The position numbers and the translations under genes are program-made. Of a DNA stretch of 64,000 nt, positions 48,016 to 57,233 are shown piece by piece. The DNA is from Rhizobium sp. Root708 (lineage in GTDB: Bacteria > Pseudomonadota > Alphaproteobacteria > Rhizobiales > Rhizobiaceae), in assembly GCF_001429725.1 (NCBI RefSeq), contig NZ_LMHV01000001.1:372001-436000 (forward strand). Direction: 5' to 3'. The first letter of the stretch is position 1. The number at the start of each line of letters is the position of its first letter. The notes under the pieces are model-generated. The model saw only the letters and a program-made list of their open reading frames with translations, searched no databases and was not told the DNA's origin.

Positions 48016-48552
48016 TCAGAACGGCTTCACGACGACAAGGATAACGATCGCGATCATGAGGAGCGTCGGCGCTTCGTTCATGAACCGCCAGTACCGGGCC
48101 GAATGACGGTTCTCGTCGCGGGCAAAGGCCTTCACCGCACGGCTGAAGACGACGTGCACGACCGTCATGAGAACGACAAGACCGATCTTTGCATGCAGCC
48201 AACCGCCCTGAAAATCGTAAACGGACCAGGCGAGGTAAAGGCCAAGAATCCAGCTGATCATCATCGCCGGATTCATAATCACTTTCAGAAGCCTCTGTTC
48301 CATGACCTTGAATGTCTCCGACTGCACCGAGCCCGGCTCCGCGTCGGTGTGGTAGATGAAAAGCCGTGGCATGTAAAACAGCCCGGCCATCCAGGAGATC
48401 ACTGCGATAATGTGAAGCGCCTTGATCCAGAGATAGAGGGTATCCGGGTTCCAGGCGAATAGTCCGACGGCAAGCAGGAGGAAAAAGAGAATGGCAAAAT
48501 GGGCGCGCCTGCGTGCGTAGGTACCCGGCCTCTCATCGGTCTGGCGCTCCAT
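48016..48552 (-). CDS. hemJ: Protoporphyrinogen oxidase HemJ
   Basis: A 178-residue four- to five-span membrane protein of the HemJ family (YPO-type, common in alphaproteobacteria), which oxidises protoporphyrinogen IX in heme synthesis. Visible are the conserved His segment IKALHIIAVISWMAGLFYMP and the Arg-rich RLFIYHT, with VKPF near the end. Its ATG shares one base with the hemE stop (TGATG), matching pathway order since HemE acts upstream of HemJ. Confidence 0.9.
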   Translation of the reverse strand: MERQTDERPGTYARRRAHFAILFFLLLAVGLFAWNPDTLYLWIKALHIIAVISWMAGLFYMPRLFIYHTDAEPGSVQSETFKVMEQRLLKVIMNPAMMISWILGLYLAWSVYDFQGGWLHAKIGLVVLMTVVHVVFSRAVKAFARDENRHSARYWRFMNEAPTLLMIAIVILVVVKPF

Positions 48553-49589
48553 CAGAGACCCTTTCCGCCCCGCACCCGCTCGACGAGCAGCCGGACGTTC
48601 TCGGGATCCGCCTGTGGCGTAATTCCATGCCCGAGATTGAAGATCAGCGGGCCGTTACCCAGACGCTGAAGAATGCGATCAATCCCTTCGGTCAGAGAAG
48701 AGCCGCCAGCGACAACGCGCATTGGGTCGAGGTTTCCCTGTACCGGTCCATCCTTCTGCAGCTCAGCGGCGAAACCAAGCGGGACAGACCAATCGAGCCC
48801 GATCGCGTCCGCATTCGTCGCCTGCCGGTAGTTCTTCAGGAGATAACCAGCCCCCTTCGCAAACGCGATGACACGCGCCTGTGGTCGCCGCGACTTGATC
48901 GAGGCGATCATGCGGGCAACCGGACGGACAGCGAATGCCTCGAACTCATGCTCGCCGAGGACGCCAGCCCAGGAATCGAAAATCTGCACGGCGTCGGCGC
49001 CGGCATCGATCTGCGCAACCAGATAGTCGGCCGAGATATCGGCAAGCACCATCAGCAACTTTTCGAACGCTTTCGGATTCCGATAGGCGAAGAGCCGGGC
49101 AGGCGCCTGATCGGGTGTGCCATGTCCAGCGATCATATAGGTCGCCACGGTCCACGGAGCTCCGCAGAAGCCGAGCAAGGTCGTCTCGCCCGGCAGCTCT
49201 TCCCTCAGTCGACGAACCGTTTCCAGAACCGGCTTCAGATAGTCGATCACATTGGTTGGATCGAGTGCGTCAATCCCGTCGACATCGATCGGATCCATCT
49301 CGGGACCATGTCCTTCGGTGAACCGCACATTTCGCTTCATTGCATCGGGAATGACGAGGATGTCTGAGAACAGGATCGCTGCATCGAAGCCATACCGACG
49401 AATAGGCTGAAGCGTCACTTCGACTGCATAGTCAGGCGAATAACAGAGATCCAGGAAGCTTCCTGCCTGTGCGCGCGTCTGACGGTATTCGGGAAGGTAT
49501 CGCCCAGCCTGACGCATTAGCCAGATCGGAGGCGGAGCCAGAGTCTCTCCCTCTAGAACCCGCATTATTCTCCGCTGCATCTCGCTCAA
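48552..49589 (-). CDS. hemE: Uroporphyrinogen decarboxylase
   Basis: A 345-residue enzyme making coproporphyrinogen III. Signatures are [30 protein letters not shown] and [18 protein letters not shown] at 49589 is chosen because GGAAG sits six bases upstream; an in-frame ATG three codons later (49580) is the alternative. In alphaproteobacteria hemE borders the chromosomal origin, and the following 400 bases here have that character. Confidence 0.95.
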   Translation of the reverse strand: MSEMQRRIMRVLEGETLAPPPIWLMRQAGRYLPEYRQTRAQAGSFLDLCYSPDYAVEVTLQPIRRYGFDAAILFSDILVIPDAMKRNVRFTEGHGPEMDPIDVDGIDALDPTNVIDYLKPVLETVRRLREELPGETTLLGFCGAPWTVATYMIAGHGTPDQAPARLFAYRNPKAFEKLLMVLADISADYLVAQIDAGADAVQIFDSWAGVLGEHEFEAFAVRPVARMIASIKSRRPQARVIAFAKGAGYLLKNYRQATNADAIGLDWSVPLGFAAELQKDGPVQGNLDPMRVVAGGSSLTEGIDRILQRLGNGPLIFNLGHGITPQADPENVRLLVERVRGGKGL

Positions 49590-49808
49590 GCGCTTCTTCC
49601 CTATAAAAATACAAAGATATTTAAAAGGTTTCTATTTCTTAGAGTCGGTGACTATCAAGGATTAAAATCCATCCACGGCCGATACGAATTGTCACGCATC
49701 GATGGATTTCGACGATGATCGAATCCTGGTATCGCTAGGATATCGGGGAGCGATCTGGAATATCTCATAGTTACAGAGAGATAGGATCAAGTGCACTGCC
49801 GCCGTCTT

Positions 49809-49817
49809 TGTGGAAAA
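49809..49817 (-). other. DnaA-box-like 9-mer
   Basis: TGTGGAAAA, reverse complement TTTTCCACA, one mismatch from the consensus box; part of a ten-base direct repeat with 49897. Confidence 0.55.
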
Positions 49818-49896
49818 GCTGTGCATAGAATCCAACATCTGCTCTTCTTCCACAGCATCCACAGCCTGCCGAAAACGCGCTGTCGGAAATTCGAAA

Positions 49897-49905
49897 TGTG
49901 GAAAA
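49897..49905 (-). other. DnaA-box-like 9-mer
   Basis: Second copy of TGTGGAAAA, 88 bases from the first and in the same orientation. Confidence 0.55.
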
Positions 49906-49965
49906 GTAGGCATGTTTTCCCTTGCCTTACCGACCCGCCGGCCCTTACCTCTCAGTCATCCAGTC

Positions 49966-49974
49966 TTATCAACA
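49966..49974 (+). other. DnaA-box-like 9-mer
   Basis: TTATCAACA, one mismatch from TTATCCACA, 16 bases before the ppsR GTG, in opposite orientation to the two other strong matches. Confidence 0.55.
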
Positions 49975-49990
49975 GGTAGCGGAAAATATC

Positions 49991-50812
49991 GTGGAGAACA
50001 GGCCGAACTTCTTCCATCTCCATCTGATTTCTGACTCAACCGGAGAGACTCTGATATCCGCCGGCCGGGCTGCTTCTGCTCAATTCAAGTCGGCGCAACC
50101 CGTCGAACATGTTTATCCGCTGATCCGTAACCGAAAGCAGTTGCTGACGGTGCTGCAGGCTATCGACAAGGAGCCTGGTATCGTTCTCTACACGATCGTC
50201 GATCGCGAGCTGGCGACATTGGTCGATGAGCGATGTGTCGAAATGGGTGTCGCATCGGTGAATGTGCTCGAGCCTGTCATCAATGCCTTCCAGATCTATC
50301 TTGGCGCCCCGTCGCGCCGGCGGGTCGGCGCACAGCATGTGATGAACGCCGGATACTTCGCGCGCATCGAAGCGTTGAACTTCACGATGGATCACGATGA
50401 TGGACAGATGCCGGATGATTATAATGAGGCGGATGTCGTCATAATTGGCATCAGTCGCACATCGAAGACGCCGACCAGCATTTATCTGGCGAACCGGGGG
50501 ATCAAGACGGCGAACATCCCGATCGTCAGTGGTGTGCCATTGCCTGAGAGTTTGCTGGCCGCGTCGAGACCTTTGATTGTCTGTCTTATCGCGACGACCG
50601 ACCGCATTTCTCAGGTCCGGGAAAATCGCGTGCTTGGTGCGACCTCCGGATTTGATCGGGGCGACTATACCGACCGCGCTGCGATCTCCGAGGAGCTGAA
50701 ATATGCGCGCTCCATTTGTGCAAGACACAATTGGCCGATGATCGATGTGACCAGGCGATCGATCGAAGAGACGGCCGCCGCAATCGTTGCCCTCCGGCCA
50801 AAGCTACGCTAA
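49991..50812 (+). CDS. ppsR: Pyruvate, phosphate dikinase regulatory protein (kinase-PPPase)
   Basis: A 273-residue DUF299-family bifunctional ADP-dependent kinase and phosphorylase that switches PPDK or PEP synthase. [13 protein letters not shown] at the N-terminus and the nucleotide loop [11 protein letters not shown] are family signatures. GTG at 49991 gives the usual start [10 protein letters not shown]; a longer frame to 49922 would cover a DnaA-box-like site. It is the right-hand oriC neighbour, as in other alphaproteobacteria, and opens the operon to dnaQ. Confidence 0.9.
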   Translation: MENRPNFFHLHLISDSTGETLISAGRAASAQFKSAQPVEHVYPLIRNRKQLLTVLQAIDKEPGIVLYTIVDRELATLVDERCVEMGVASVNVLEPVINAFQIYLGAPSRRRVGAQHVMNAGYFARIEALNFTMDHDDGQMPDDYNEADVVIIGISRTSKTPTSIYLANRGIKTANIPIVSGVPLPESLLAASRPLIVCLIATTDRISQVRENRVLGATSGFDRGDYTDRAAISEELKYARSICARHNWPMIDVTRRSIEETAAAIVALRPKLR

Positions 50813-50841
50813 GCGCAAAGCAAAATCTGTATCGAGGTTCC

Positions 50842-51441
50842 ATGACGTCTGAGCTCATTCTCGCATCCTCCAGTCCCTTCCGTCGCATGCTCATGCAGAA
50901 TGCCGGTTTGACCTTCGATGCCCATGCTGCGGATATCGACGAGCGGGCGATCGGACAGCCGCTGGAAGAAGGCGGTGCCACGCCTGATGAGGTGGCACTG
51001 GAACTCGCCAAGGCGAAGGCAAAAGAGGTCAGCGATCGCTTCCCGACAGCTCTCGTGATCGGCTCCGACCAGACAATGTCCCTCGGAAAGCAAACATTTC
51101 ACAAGCCGATGGATATGGCGGCTGCCGCCGATCATCTCACTTCCTTGTCGGGAAAAACCCACCGCCTCAATAGCGCCATCGCGCTTGCCTATGCGGGCGA
51201 AGTCGTATGGGAACACATCTCGACTGCTGACCTTACAATGCGTCCGCTGACTTCGGACTTTATTACAAGACATCTCGAGCGTGTCGGTGCGAAGGCTCTT
51301 ACGAGTGTCGGCGCCTATCAACTAGAGGGGGAGGGGCTGCAGCTTTTCTCCCGCGTGGACGGCGATTACTTCACGATTGTCGGCCTGCCGATGTTACCGC
51401 TTTTGGAAGAATTGAGATCTCGTGGTGCTATTGATGGATGA
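50842..51441 (+). CDS. Maf-family nucleotide pyrophosphatase
   Basis: A 199-residue Maf-like protein hydrolysing non-canonical nucleoside triphosphates (house-cleaning). [13 protein letters not shown] is the family N-terminus, with GSDQTMSLG in the middle and a [14 protein letters not shown] segment near the end. It starts 30 bases after ppsR and overlaps aroE by eight bases. The exact subfamily (dTTP/UTP versus m7GTP) is not clear; the E. coli YceF-type is likely from SSPFRR and SDQ. Confidence 0.88.
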   Translation: MTSELILASSSPFRRMLMQNAGLTFDAHAADIDERAIGQPLEEGGATPDEVALELAKAKAKEVSDRFPTALVIGSDQTMSLGKQTFHKPMDMAAAADHLTSLSGKTHRLNSAIALAYAGEVVWEHISTADLTMRPLTSDFITRHLERVGAKALTSVGAYQLEGEGLQLFSRVDGDYFTIVGLPMLPLLEELRSRGAIDG

Positions 51442-52291
51442 TTCACGTGAAACAGTCGGCCCTCAGGCCTTCGTGGCGGGCTTTCCCGTCAATCATTCGC
51501 GATCACCTCTCATCCACGGTTACTGGCTGAATACCCTCAAACTGCCGGGAAACTATCGCGCACGTGAAATCGCGCCCGCTGACTTTGGGCAGTTCGTCCA
51601 ATCACTGAAAGCCGGCGAGGAGCCTTACGTCGGCGGCAACGTGACAATTCCTCACAAGGAAATCGCTTTCCAGCTTGCGGATGATCCGGACGACCTTTCG
51701 CAAGAACTCGGCGCGGCAAATACACTTTGGCTCGAAGACGGCAGGTTGAAGGCGACAAACACCGACGGACGGGGCTTCACCGCTAACCTCGATGAGCGCC
51801 ATCCCGGCTGGGATAACGCAGAGGTCGCCATTGTATTCGGCGCCGGCGGCGCCAGCCGCGCCATCATTCAGGCGGTTCGTGATCGTGGCTTCAAGGAAAT
51901 CCGCGTCGTCAATCGAACGGTCGACCGTGCCAGGGAACTAGCGGATCGCTTCGGCTCGACGGTAACGGCCCATCCGGTGCAGGCGCTGCGAGAAATCATG
52001 ACCGGCGCCGGTCTCTTCATCAACACTACGTCGCTTGGAATGGATGGGGACGAAGCGCCACATATTGATTTCTCTCCATTGCGAGACGGCGCCGTCGTGA
52101 CCGACATCGTCTATGTGCCTCTCAAGACGCCCTTCCTGCTTCAGGCGCAGAACCAGGGGTTTGCCATTGTCGATGGACTAGGCATGCTCCTGCACCAGGC
52201 AGTTCCGGGTTTCGAGAAATGGTTCGGTCAACGGCCGGTCGTTGACGAGCATCTGCGCGACCTGATTATCGTGGACATGGAAAAGCATTGA
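51434..52291 (+). CDS. aroE: Shikimate dehydrogenase
   Basis: A 285-residue NADPH enzyme reducing 3-dehydroshikimate. [12 protein letters not shown] binds shikimate, Lys75 in GNVTIPHKE is catalytic, and GAGGASRAI near 136-144 is the nucleotide loop. ATG at 51434 (MDDSRETVG) is chosen; an upstream GTG at 51422 has no better ribosome binding site. A parS-like 16-mer starts at codon 2. Its TGA shares one base with the coaE ATG. Confidence 0.95.
   Translation: MDDSRETVGPQAFVAGFPVNHSRSPLIHGYWLNTLKLPGNYRAREIAPADFGQFVQSLKAGEEPYVGGNVTIPHKEIAFQLADDPDDLSQELGAANTLWLEDGRLKATNTDGRGFTANLDERHPGWDNAEVAIVFGAGGASRAIIQAVRDRGFKEIRVVNRTVDRARELADRFGSTVTAHPVQALREIMTGAGLFINTTSLGMDGDEAPHIDFSPLRDGAVVTDIVYVPLKTPFLLQAQNQGFAIVDGLGMLLHQAVPGFEKWFGQRPVVDEHLRDLIIVDMEKH
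51439..51454. other. parS-like site at the 5' end of aroE
   Basis: TGATTCACGTGAAACA, one mismatch from parS at position 3, overlaps codons for Asp3-Ser-Arg-Glu-Thr of aroE. Identical to the mnmE-stop copy, but on the other side of oriC. Confidence 0.65.
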
Positions 52292-52902
52292 TGCTGCGCG
52301 TTGGGCTGACCGGTTCCATCGGAATGGGAAAATCGACGATGGCGAAATTCTTCGCCGATGCCGGCGTGCCTGTGAATGATTCAGATGCGGTGGTCCACCA
52401 GCTTTACGCAGGCGAAGCCGCACCGTTGGTCGATGCCGTTTTTCCTGGAACGATGAAGAATGGCGCTATCGATCGACAGGAGCTGTCTCGCCAGCTGTCT
52501 TCACAGAGTGAAGGCTTCAAAAAGCTTGAGAGCATAATTCACCCGCTTGTTCGGAAACGGGAGCAGCAGTTTATCGAACAAGAACAGGCCAAAGGGCCCG
52601 AGATCGTCCTCCTCGATATTCCGCTTCTTTTTGAGACTGGCGCCGAGAAGAGAGTCGATGTCGTCGTTGTTGTTTCGTGTGATCCACAGATTCAGCGTCA
52701 GCGGGTGCTTGCGCGTCCGAACATGACAGAAGAAAAATTCAATATGATTCTGTCGCGGCAAACGCCGGACGCCATCAAACGAGAACGAGCCGATTACCTC
52801 ATCGATACGGGTGGCACCCTGGAAGCCTCGAAGCAAAGAGTTGCCGAGATTGTTGAGGATTTGAAGCGCCGGCTTCGCAGTGGAGAATTTCAGCATGCGT
52901 GA
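52291..52902 (+). CDS. coaE: Dephospho-CoA kinase
   Basis: A 203-residue P-loop kinase for the last step of CoA synthesis. GLTGSIGMGKST (Lys14) is the Walker A loop, with NDSDAVVHQLY and LLDIPLLFETG downstream. The ATG overlapping the aroE stop is preferred to a TTG one codon earlier. It overlaps dnaQ by eight bases, continuing the coupled operon. Confidence 0.94.
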   Translation: MLRVGLTGSIGMGKSTMAKFFADAGVPVNDSDAVVHQLYAGEAAPLVDAVFPGTMKNGAIDRQELSRQLSSQSEGFKKLESIIHPLVRKREQQFIEQEQAKGPEIVLLDIPLLFETGAEKRVDVVVVVSCDPQIQRQRVLARPNMTEEKFNMILSRQTPDAIKRERADYLIDTGGTLEASKQRVAEIVEDLKRRLRSGEFQHA

Positions 52903-53608
52903 GATCATTTTCGATACGGAAACGACCGGTCTGGATAGTCGTATCGACCGCGTGATCGAAATTGGTGGAATCGAACTCCTCAACCACTTTCCGACCGGCA
53001 GGACGTTGCATCTCTATATAAACCCCGGCGATCAGAAGATTCATCCTGATGCGCTCGCGGTTCACGGGATCACGGACGAGTCCCTCAAGGACAAGCCCCC
53101 ATTTTCCGCAGTTGTCGATCAGATCCTGGAGTTCTTCGGAGATGGCCGCTGGATCGCACACAACGCGACCTTCGATATGGGCTTTATGAATGCTGAGCTT
53201 GCGCGTTTGGGATTGCCGCCAATTCTGCCGGAGCGCGTAACGGATACGCTTTCGCTCGCAAGGCGCAAAAACCCAATGGGCCCGAATTCGCTGGACGCTT
53301 TGTGCCGACGCTACGGCATCGACAACTCTCACCGCACAAAACACGGCGCACTTCTTGACTCCGAATTGCTGGCGGAAGTCTATATCGAGATGATCGGGGG
53401 TCGTCAGACCGCGCTCGGTCTCGGTATTGCACAGAGCAACGGCGCGGCATCGAATGATGGCGACCTGGCAGATATCGTGATCGAGGTCATCGATAGACCG
53501 AGGCTACTGGCCTCCCGCCTAAGTGAGGTGGAAGCCACGGCACACGATGCGTTGATCGCGAAGCTCGGAACCAAGGGTATTTGGGCAAAATACGATCGCC
53601 CAAACTAA
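52895..53608 (+). CDS. dnaQ: DNA polymerase III epsilon subunit (proofreading exonuclease)
   Basis: A 237-residue DEDDh 3'-5' exonuclease. Catalytic residues are Asp7 and Glu9 in FDTETTGL, Asp94 in HNATFDMGF, and His150/Asp155 in HGALLDSELL. The C-terminal tail should bind the alpha subunit. ATG at 52895 has GGAG upstream inside coaE. It closes the ppsR operon at a strong terminator. Confidence 0.95.
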   Translation: MREIIFDTETTGLDSRIDRVIEIGGIELLNHFPTGRTLHLYINPGDQKIHPDALAVHGITDESLKDKPPFSAVVDQILEFFGDGRWIAHNATFDMGFMNAELARLGLPPILPERVTDTLSLARRKNPMGPNSLDALCRRYGIDNSHRTKHGALLDSELLAEVYIEMIGGRQTALGLGIAQSNGAASNDGDLADIVIEVIDRPRLLASRLSEVEATAHDALIAKLGTKGIWAKYDRPN

Positions 53609-53632
53609 AAAGCCCGGGCTGACCCGGGCTTT
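53609..53632. terminator. Bidirectional terminator between dnaQ and secB
   Basis: Perfect 10-bp arms (AAAGCCCGGG and CCCGGGCTTT) with a CTGA loop lie directly after the dnaQ stop. A-rich and T-rich flanks suit both convergent genes. Confidence 0.88.
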
Positions 53633-53654
53633 CGACTTAATCCTGCGGAAGATA

Positions 53655-54131
53655 TCAGTTCGTCTGAACCTTGGCGCGAGCCTGTTCTTCGGCAACACGC
53701 TGGGCAAACATCTGAGAAAAATCGATCGGGTCGATCATCAGCGGAGGGAAGCCGCCGTTGCGCGTTACGTCAGCAACGATCTGACGTGCGAACGGGAAGA
53801 GCATGCGCGGGCATTCGATGAAAAGAACCGGCAGCATGTGCTCCTGGGGGAACCCGGCAATCCGGAAAACACCACCATAGACGAGTTCAGCCTGGAAAAC
53901 CGTCTTGTCGCCTTCCTTGGCTTCCGCGCTCAGCGACAGAACGACATCGAAGTCGTTGTCGGAAAGCGGGTTGGCGTTGACGTTCACCGCGATGTTGATC
54001 GCAGGGGCCTTGTCACGAGATTGCAACGAACGTGGAGCACCGGGATTTTCGAAAGAAAGATCCTTGGTGTACTGGGCTAGGATCGTAAGGCTTGGGCTGG
54101 TCGCACCGTTATTGCTGTCTTCGTTGGCCAT
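53655..54131 (-). CDS. secB: Protein-export chaperone SecB
   Basis: A 158-residue tetrameric chaperone that keeps precursors unfolded for SecA. Visible are the N-terminal [26 protein letters not shown], and [20 protein letters not shown]. The ATG at 54131 has GAGGA upstream; the frame extends further only as an unsupported upstream reading. It follows fxsA closely. Confidence 0.95.
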   Translation of the reverse strand: MANEDSNNGATSPSLTILAQYTKDLSFENPGAPRSLQSRDKAPAINIAVNVNANPLSDNDFDVVLSLSAEAKEGDKTVFQAELVYGGVFRIAGFPQEHMLPVLFIECPRMLFPFARQIVADVTRNGGFPPLMIDPIDFSQMFAQRVAEEQARAKVQTN

Positions 54132-54220
54132 TGGCTTTTCCTCGAGGGCACTGGATTGAGCCGCATCTATCATTTCGGCGGTTTCCTTACAACCCTGAGG
54201 CCGAGCAACCGATAAGCGTG

Positions 54221-54712
54221 TCAATCACCAAGATGCTTGGACCACGGGGACTGACCAGAAGGCTCGCGTCGATAGTCGTCCGCATCTAGGTCGACAACAT
54301 TTGCGCCGTTTCGACCGCGTTGCGTTCCAGGTCCTGCGTTGGCCGAACGACCGACCACGACGAATCGACCACTGACATATTTCCAGGCGCGTTCACGCAC
54401 GAACGGGATGAACAGAAGCAACGCGACGAGATCTGTGATGAAGCCTGGGATGATCAGGAGGATGGAGGCAATGACAAGCATTGCCGGGCGCAGAAGGTCG
54501 CGCCCCGGAACAACCCCGCTTCGCCCTTCCGCCGACATGCGTCTGAGAATGCCAATTCCCTGCTGCCGCAGAATTGCCAGTCCGCCGAAAAAGCCCAGGA
54601 TAACCAGGGCCAGCGTCGCCCATAATCCGATTGCTTTGCCGACAACCACAAATCCGGCAATCTCGGCAAGCGGCAGCAAAAGCAGGAAACCTGGCAACAT
54701 TGTTAGGCGCAT
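54221..54712 (-). CDS. fxsA: FxsA-family membrane protein
   Basis: A 163-residue protein with three to four hydrophobic segments in its first 110 residues ([57 protein letters not shown]), matching FxsA, a multicopy suppressor of phage F exclusion in E. coli. The C-terminal tail is hydrophilic. Cellular role is unclear. It is divergent from the Tim44-like gene. Confidence 0.85.
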   Translation of the reverse strand: MRLTMLPGFLLLLPLAEIAGFVVVGKAIGLWATLALVILGFFGGLAILRQQGIGILRRMSAEGRSGVVPGRDLLRPAMLVIASILLIIPGFITDLVALLLFIPFVRERAWKYVSGRFVVVGRSANAGPGTQRGRNGANVVDLDADDYRREPSGQSPWSKHLGD

Positions 54713-54839
54713 ATCTCCTTCCGGCGTTCCGGCCGGACTCCTTTAGGGCGATCTGCGGCGCAGACCTATTTGAATCATCTGTATATGCAGACTATATGGG
54801 TATAGAAATCAGGGATGTTAACGGCGGTTTTGGTAGGAT

Positions 54840-55544
54840 ATGGGTTCAAACGACTTCATTACATTGTTTTTCCTGGTGGCGGCGGTGCTGATTTTCCTTC
54901 AGCTGCGTAGCGTGCTCGGTCGTCGCACAGGCAATGAGAAGCCGCCGCGGGATCTTTATACGCCGCGCGATGCGGCTGGCCCGGAAACGCCTGATGGCGG
55001 GAAGGTTGTCACCTTGCCGCGTCGCGATTCGGCTGTAGAAGATGAAGACCGCTTTGCAGCCATCGATACGTTCGCACCGGCCGGCACGCCGCTCAATGAT
55101 TCGCTCCGCGAGATGAACAAGATTGATGCCTCCTTCAATCCGAAGGAATTCGTCAACGGCGCGCGCATGGCTTACGAGATGATTGTGACGGCCTTTGCCG
55201 ATGGGGATCGGAAGACGCTCAAGAATCTTCTTTCGCGTGAAGTCTATGATGGCTTCGATACCGCTATCTCAGAACGTGAAGCGCGGGGAGAGAAGGTCAA
55301 ATCCACCTTCGTCGGCATCGAAAAAGCCGATATCAAGACCGTTGAGGTCAAGGATAGCGAGGCGCAGATAACCATGCGCATCGCCAGCCAGTTGATTTCC
55401 GTGACCTACGACAAGGACGAGAAGCTGATTGACGGTGACGCCGAGAACGTAGCCGACGTCAACGATCTCTGGACCTTCGCGCGCGACACAAGATCGCGTG
55501 ATCCGAACTGGAAACTGGTGGCGACCGAATCGGAACATGAGTGA
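54840..55544 (+). CDS. Tim44-like/TimA-family protein
   Basis: A 234-residue protein with one N-terminal membrane segment (DFITLFFLVAAVLIFLQL) and a C-terminal Tim44-like domain (FVNGARMAYEMIVTAFADGD, LLSREVYDGF). In mitochondria Tim44 tethers the import motor; the bacterial family is membrane-anchored with an unsettled function, annotated as a putative adaptor. It lies close to secB and fxsA and overlaps mltA by eight bases, suggesting an envelope-biogenesis cluster. Confidence 0.87.
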   Translation: MGSNDFITLFFLVAAVLIFLQLRSVLGRRTGNEKPPRDLYTPRDAAGPETPDGGKVVTLPRRDSAVEDEDRFAAIDTFAPAGTPLNDSLREMNKIDASFNPKEFVNGARMAYEMIVTAFADGDRKTLKNLLSREVYDGFDTAISEREARGEKVKSTFVGIEKADIKTVEVKDSEAQITMRIASQLISVTYDKDEKLIDGDAENVADVNDLWTFARDTRSRDPNWKLVATESEHE

Positions 55545-56655
55545 AAGTTCGACGAGCTTTACCCTCGAGGAAGTAAGCTTCGAAGCACTGAAAGGCTGGC
55601 AGGACGACGATCCTTCCGGCCTTTTTGCAGTTATGGAGCACTGCTGCCGCTATATAACGGAGGTCAAACCCTACCGAACCGGCTCACTTGGCCTGACATC
55701 AGACGATCTTCTAAGCCTTCGCGCCGCCATCGCCGATGCCAAACATGTTTCCGCCTCCGAGGCGCGGGTATTCTTCGAACAGAATTTCCGGCCTTTCCTG
55801 GTGAGGCGGGCCGACGGCAAGCGCGGTTTCGTGACCGCTTTTTACGAGCCGGAAGTCGCCGTTTCCGATGAGCCGGATGAAGAGTATCGCTTTCCCTTCT
55901 ACCGCCGCCCCGATGATCTCGTTGATGTGGACGATGCGAACCGACCAGCCACGCTCGATGCGAGTTACGCATTCGCGCAATTGTCGGGCGGGGCGATCGG
56001 TCCGTATCCCGACCGCAAGGCGATCGATCAGGGTGCGCTTCACGGAAAATTGCTTGAAATCGCTTGGGCGAAATCAAAGGCCGATGTTTTCTTCACGCAC
56101 GTCCAGGGATCGGCCAGGCTTCGTCACCGTGATGGGCGGCGCGGTCGGATAACCTACGCCGCCAAAGCCGGGCATCCGTTTTCCGCCATCGGCAAGCTGC
56201 TGATCGAACGGGGTGAGATCGAACCTTCGCAAATCTCGATGCAATCCATCAGAGCCTGGCTAGCCGCGCATCCCGGCCAGATGGATGAGGTGCTGTGGCA
56301 TAATCGATCATACATTTTCTTCCGTGAGGTTCCGTTCGGAGATGCAAACGAGGGGCCGATCGCTGCCGCCAAGGTGCCACTCGTCGCCGGCCGTTCGCTG
56401 GCCGTCGATCGAAATATCCATACGTTCGGCTTCCCCTTTTTCATCCGGTCGGAGAGCCTTCGCCATCTGGGCGGGGGGAAATCGTTCGGTCGCCTGATGC
56501 TTGCTCTGGATACGGGATCGGCAATCGTCGGCCCGGCACGCGGAGATATATTCACAGGCTCGGGCGACATCGCCGGTGAACTCGCAGGAACGGTGCGCCA
56601 TGATGCGGACTTCTTCATCTTGATCCCGGCGAACGCCGCCGCGAGGTTCGTCTGA
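55537..56655 (+). CDS. mltA: Membrane-bound lytic transglycosylase MltA
   Basis: A 372-residue enzyme of the MltA family with a barwin-like and a 3D domain. FVTAFYEPEV is the family motif near residue 100, and ALDTGSAIVGPARGDIFTG carries the catalytic-type aspartates of the 3D domain. No signal peptide or lipobox is evident at the chosen start MSESSTSFT, unlike E. coli MltA; the longer frame to 55498 does not supply one. Export route is therefore unclear. It shares one base with the next gene's start. Confidence 0.88.
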   Translation: MSESSTSFTLEEVSFEALKGWQDDDPSGLFAVMEHCCRYITEVKPYRTGSLGLTSDDLLSLRAAIADAKHVSASEARVFFEQNFRPFLVRRADGKRGFVTAFYEPEVAVSDEPDEEYRFPFYRRPDDLVDVDDANRPATLDASYAFAQLSGGAIGPYPDRKAIDQGALHGKLLEIAWAKSKADVFFTHVQGSARLRHRDGRRGRITYAAKAGHPFSAIGKLLIERGEIEPSQISMQSIRAWLAAHPGQMDEVLWHNRSYIFFREVPFGDANEGPIAAAKVPLVAGRSLAVDRNIHTFGFPFFIRSESLRHLGGGKSFGRLMLALDTGSAIVGPARGDIFTGSGDIAGELAGTVRHDADFFILIPANAAARFV

Positions 56656-57233
56656 TGGTGAAGGACCGCAAACTCAGTACGGACGAGCGGATCTTGTGGG
56701 GGAAGGTTGCTAGAAGTATCCGCCCGATGCAGGGCATGGCAGGTGTTCGGGACGAATTGGATGCGCTGTTGAATGAGACTGAGCAACAAGCCTCAGCCTC
56801 GACCGAGAAACGCGTTGGTGCTGATCCTCGTCCGACCGGCACGAGTGCCCCGCAGACCGCCGAGGCGGCGAAGAAGACGCCCTCAGGCATGCACCATCCG
56901 TTTGAGCGGCCGGTAAAGCGTAAGATCGCAAACGGGCGTGTCGCTCTGGAGGCTCGTATCGACCTTCACGGGTTGGTTCAAAGCGAAGCCCATCTCATCC
57001 TCCTCGACTTCCTAATCCATGCACACACGCGGGGTATGCGGCATGTGCTGGTCATCACCGGCAAGGGCAGTTCGCTCGGGAGCGACGGAGCGTTGCGGCG
57101 CGCGGTGCCGCTTTGGTTTTCCAAAGCGGAATTCCGCTACCTTATCTCGTCATACGAGACGGCAGCGCGCCATCATGGAGGGGAGGGTGCGTTGTATATC
57201 AGGCTAGCGCGCCGCCCCGGAGAGGCGTCATGA
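56655..57233 (+). CDS. Smr-domain protein
   Basis: A 192-residue protein with an Ala/Thr-rich linker at about 40-75 and a C-terminal Smr (MutS2-like) domain: ARIDLHGLVQSEAH and VLVITGKGSSLGSDG. Smr domains nick branched DNA or cleave RNA; MutS2-less members such as this are stand-alone. The ATG shares one base with the mltA stop, and its own stop overlaps the XRE gene as ATGA. Confidence 0.88.
   Translation: MVKDRKLSTDERILWGKVARSIRPMQGMAGVRDELDALLNETEQQASASTEKRVGADPRPTGTSAPQTAEAAKKTPSGMHHPFERPVKRKIANGRVALEARIDLHGLVQSEAHLILLDFLIHAHTRGMRHVLVITGKGSSLGSDGALRRAVPLWFSKAEFRYLISSYETAARHHGGEGALYIRLARRPGEAS

Larger units (their letters stand above)
49590..49990. other. Probable chromosomal replication origin (oriC)
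   Basis: The roughly 400-base hemE-ppsR gap is the conserved alphaproteobacterial oriC position. An AT-rich stretch at about 49605-49670 is a candidate unwinding element. DnaA-box-like 9-mers near TTATCCACA cluster at 49809-49974: TGTGGAAAA twice (49809-49817, 49897-49905), TTATCAACA (49966-49974), and weaker 7/9 matches at 49846-49854 and 49855-49863. Three GANTC (CcrM) sites lie at 49642, 49721 and 49828. Flanking genes are transcribed outward. No perfect TTATCCACA box is present, and I did not find a clear CtrA TTAA-N7-TTAA site. Confidence 0.8.

Noticed and set aside
49669..49677. CCATCCACG as a DnaA box
   Set aside because: Only six of nine consensus positions match.
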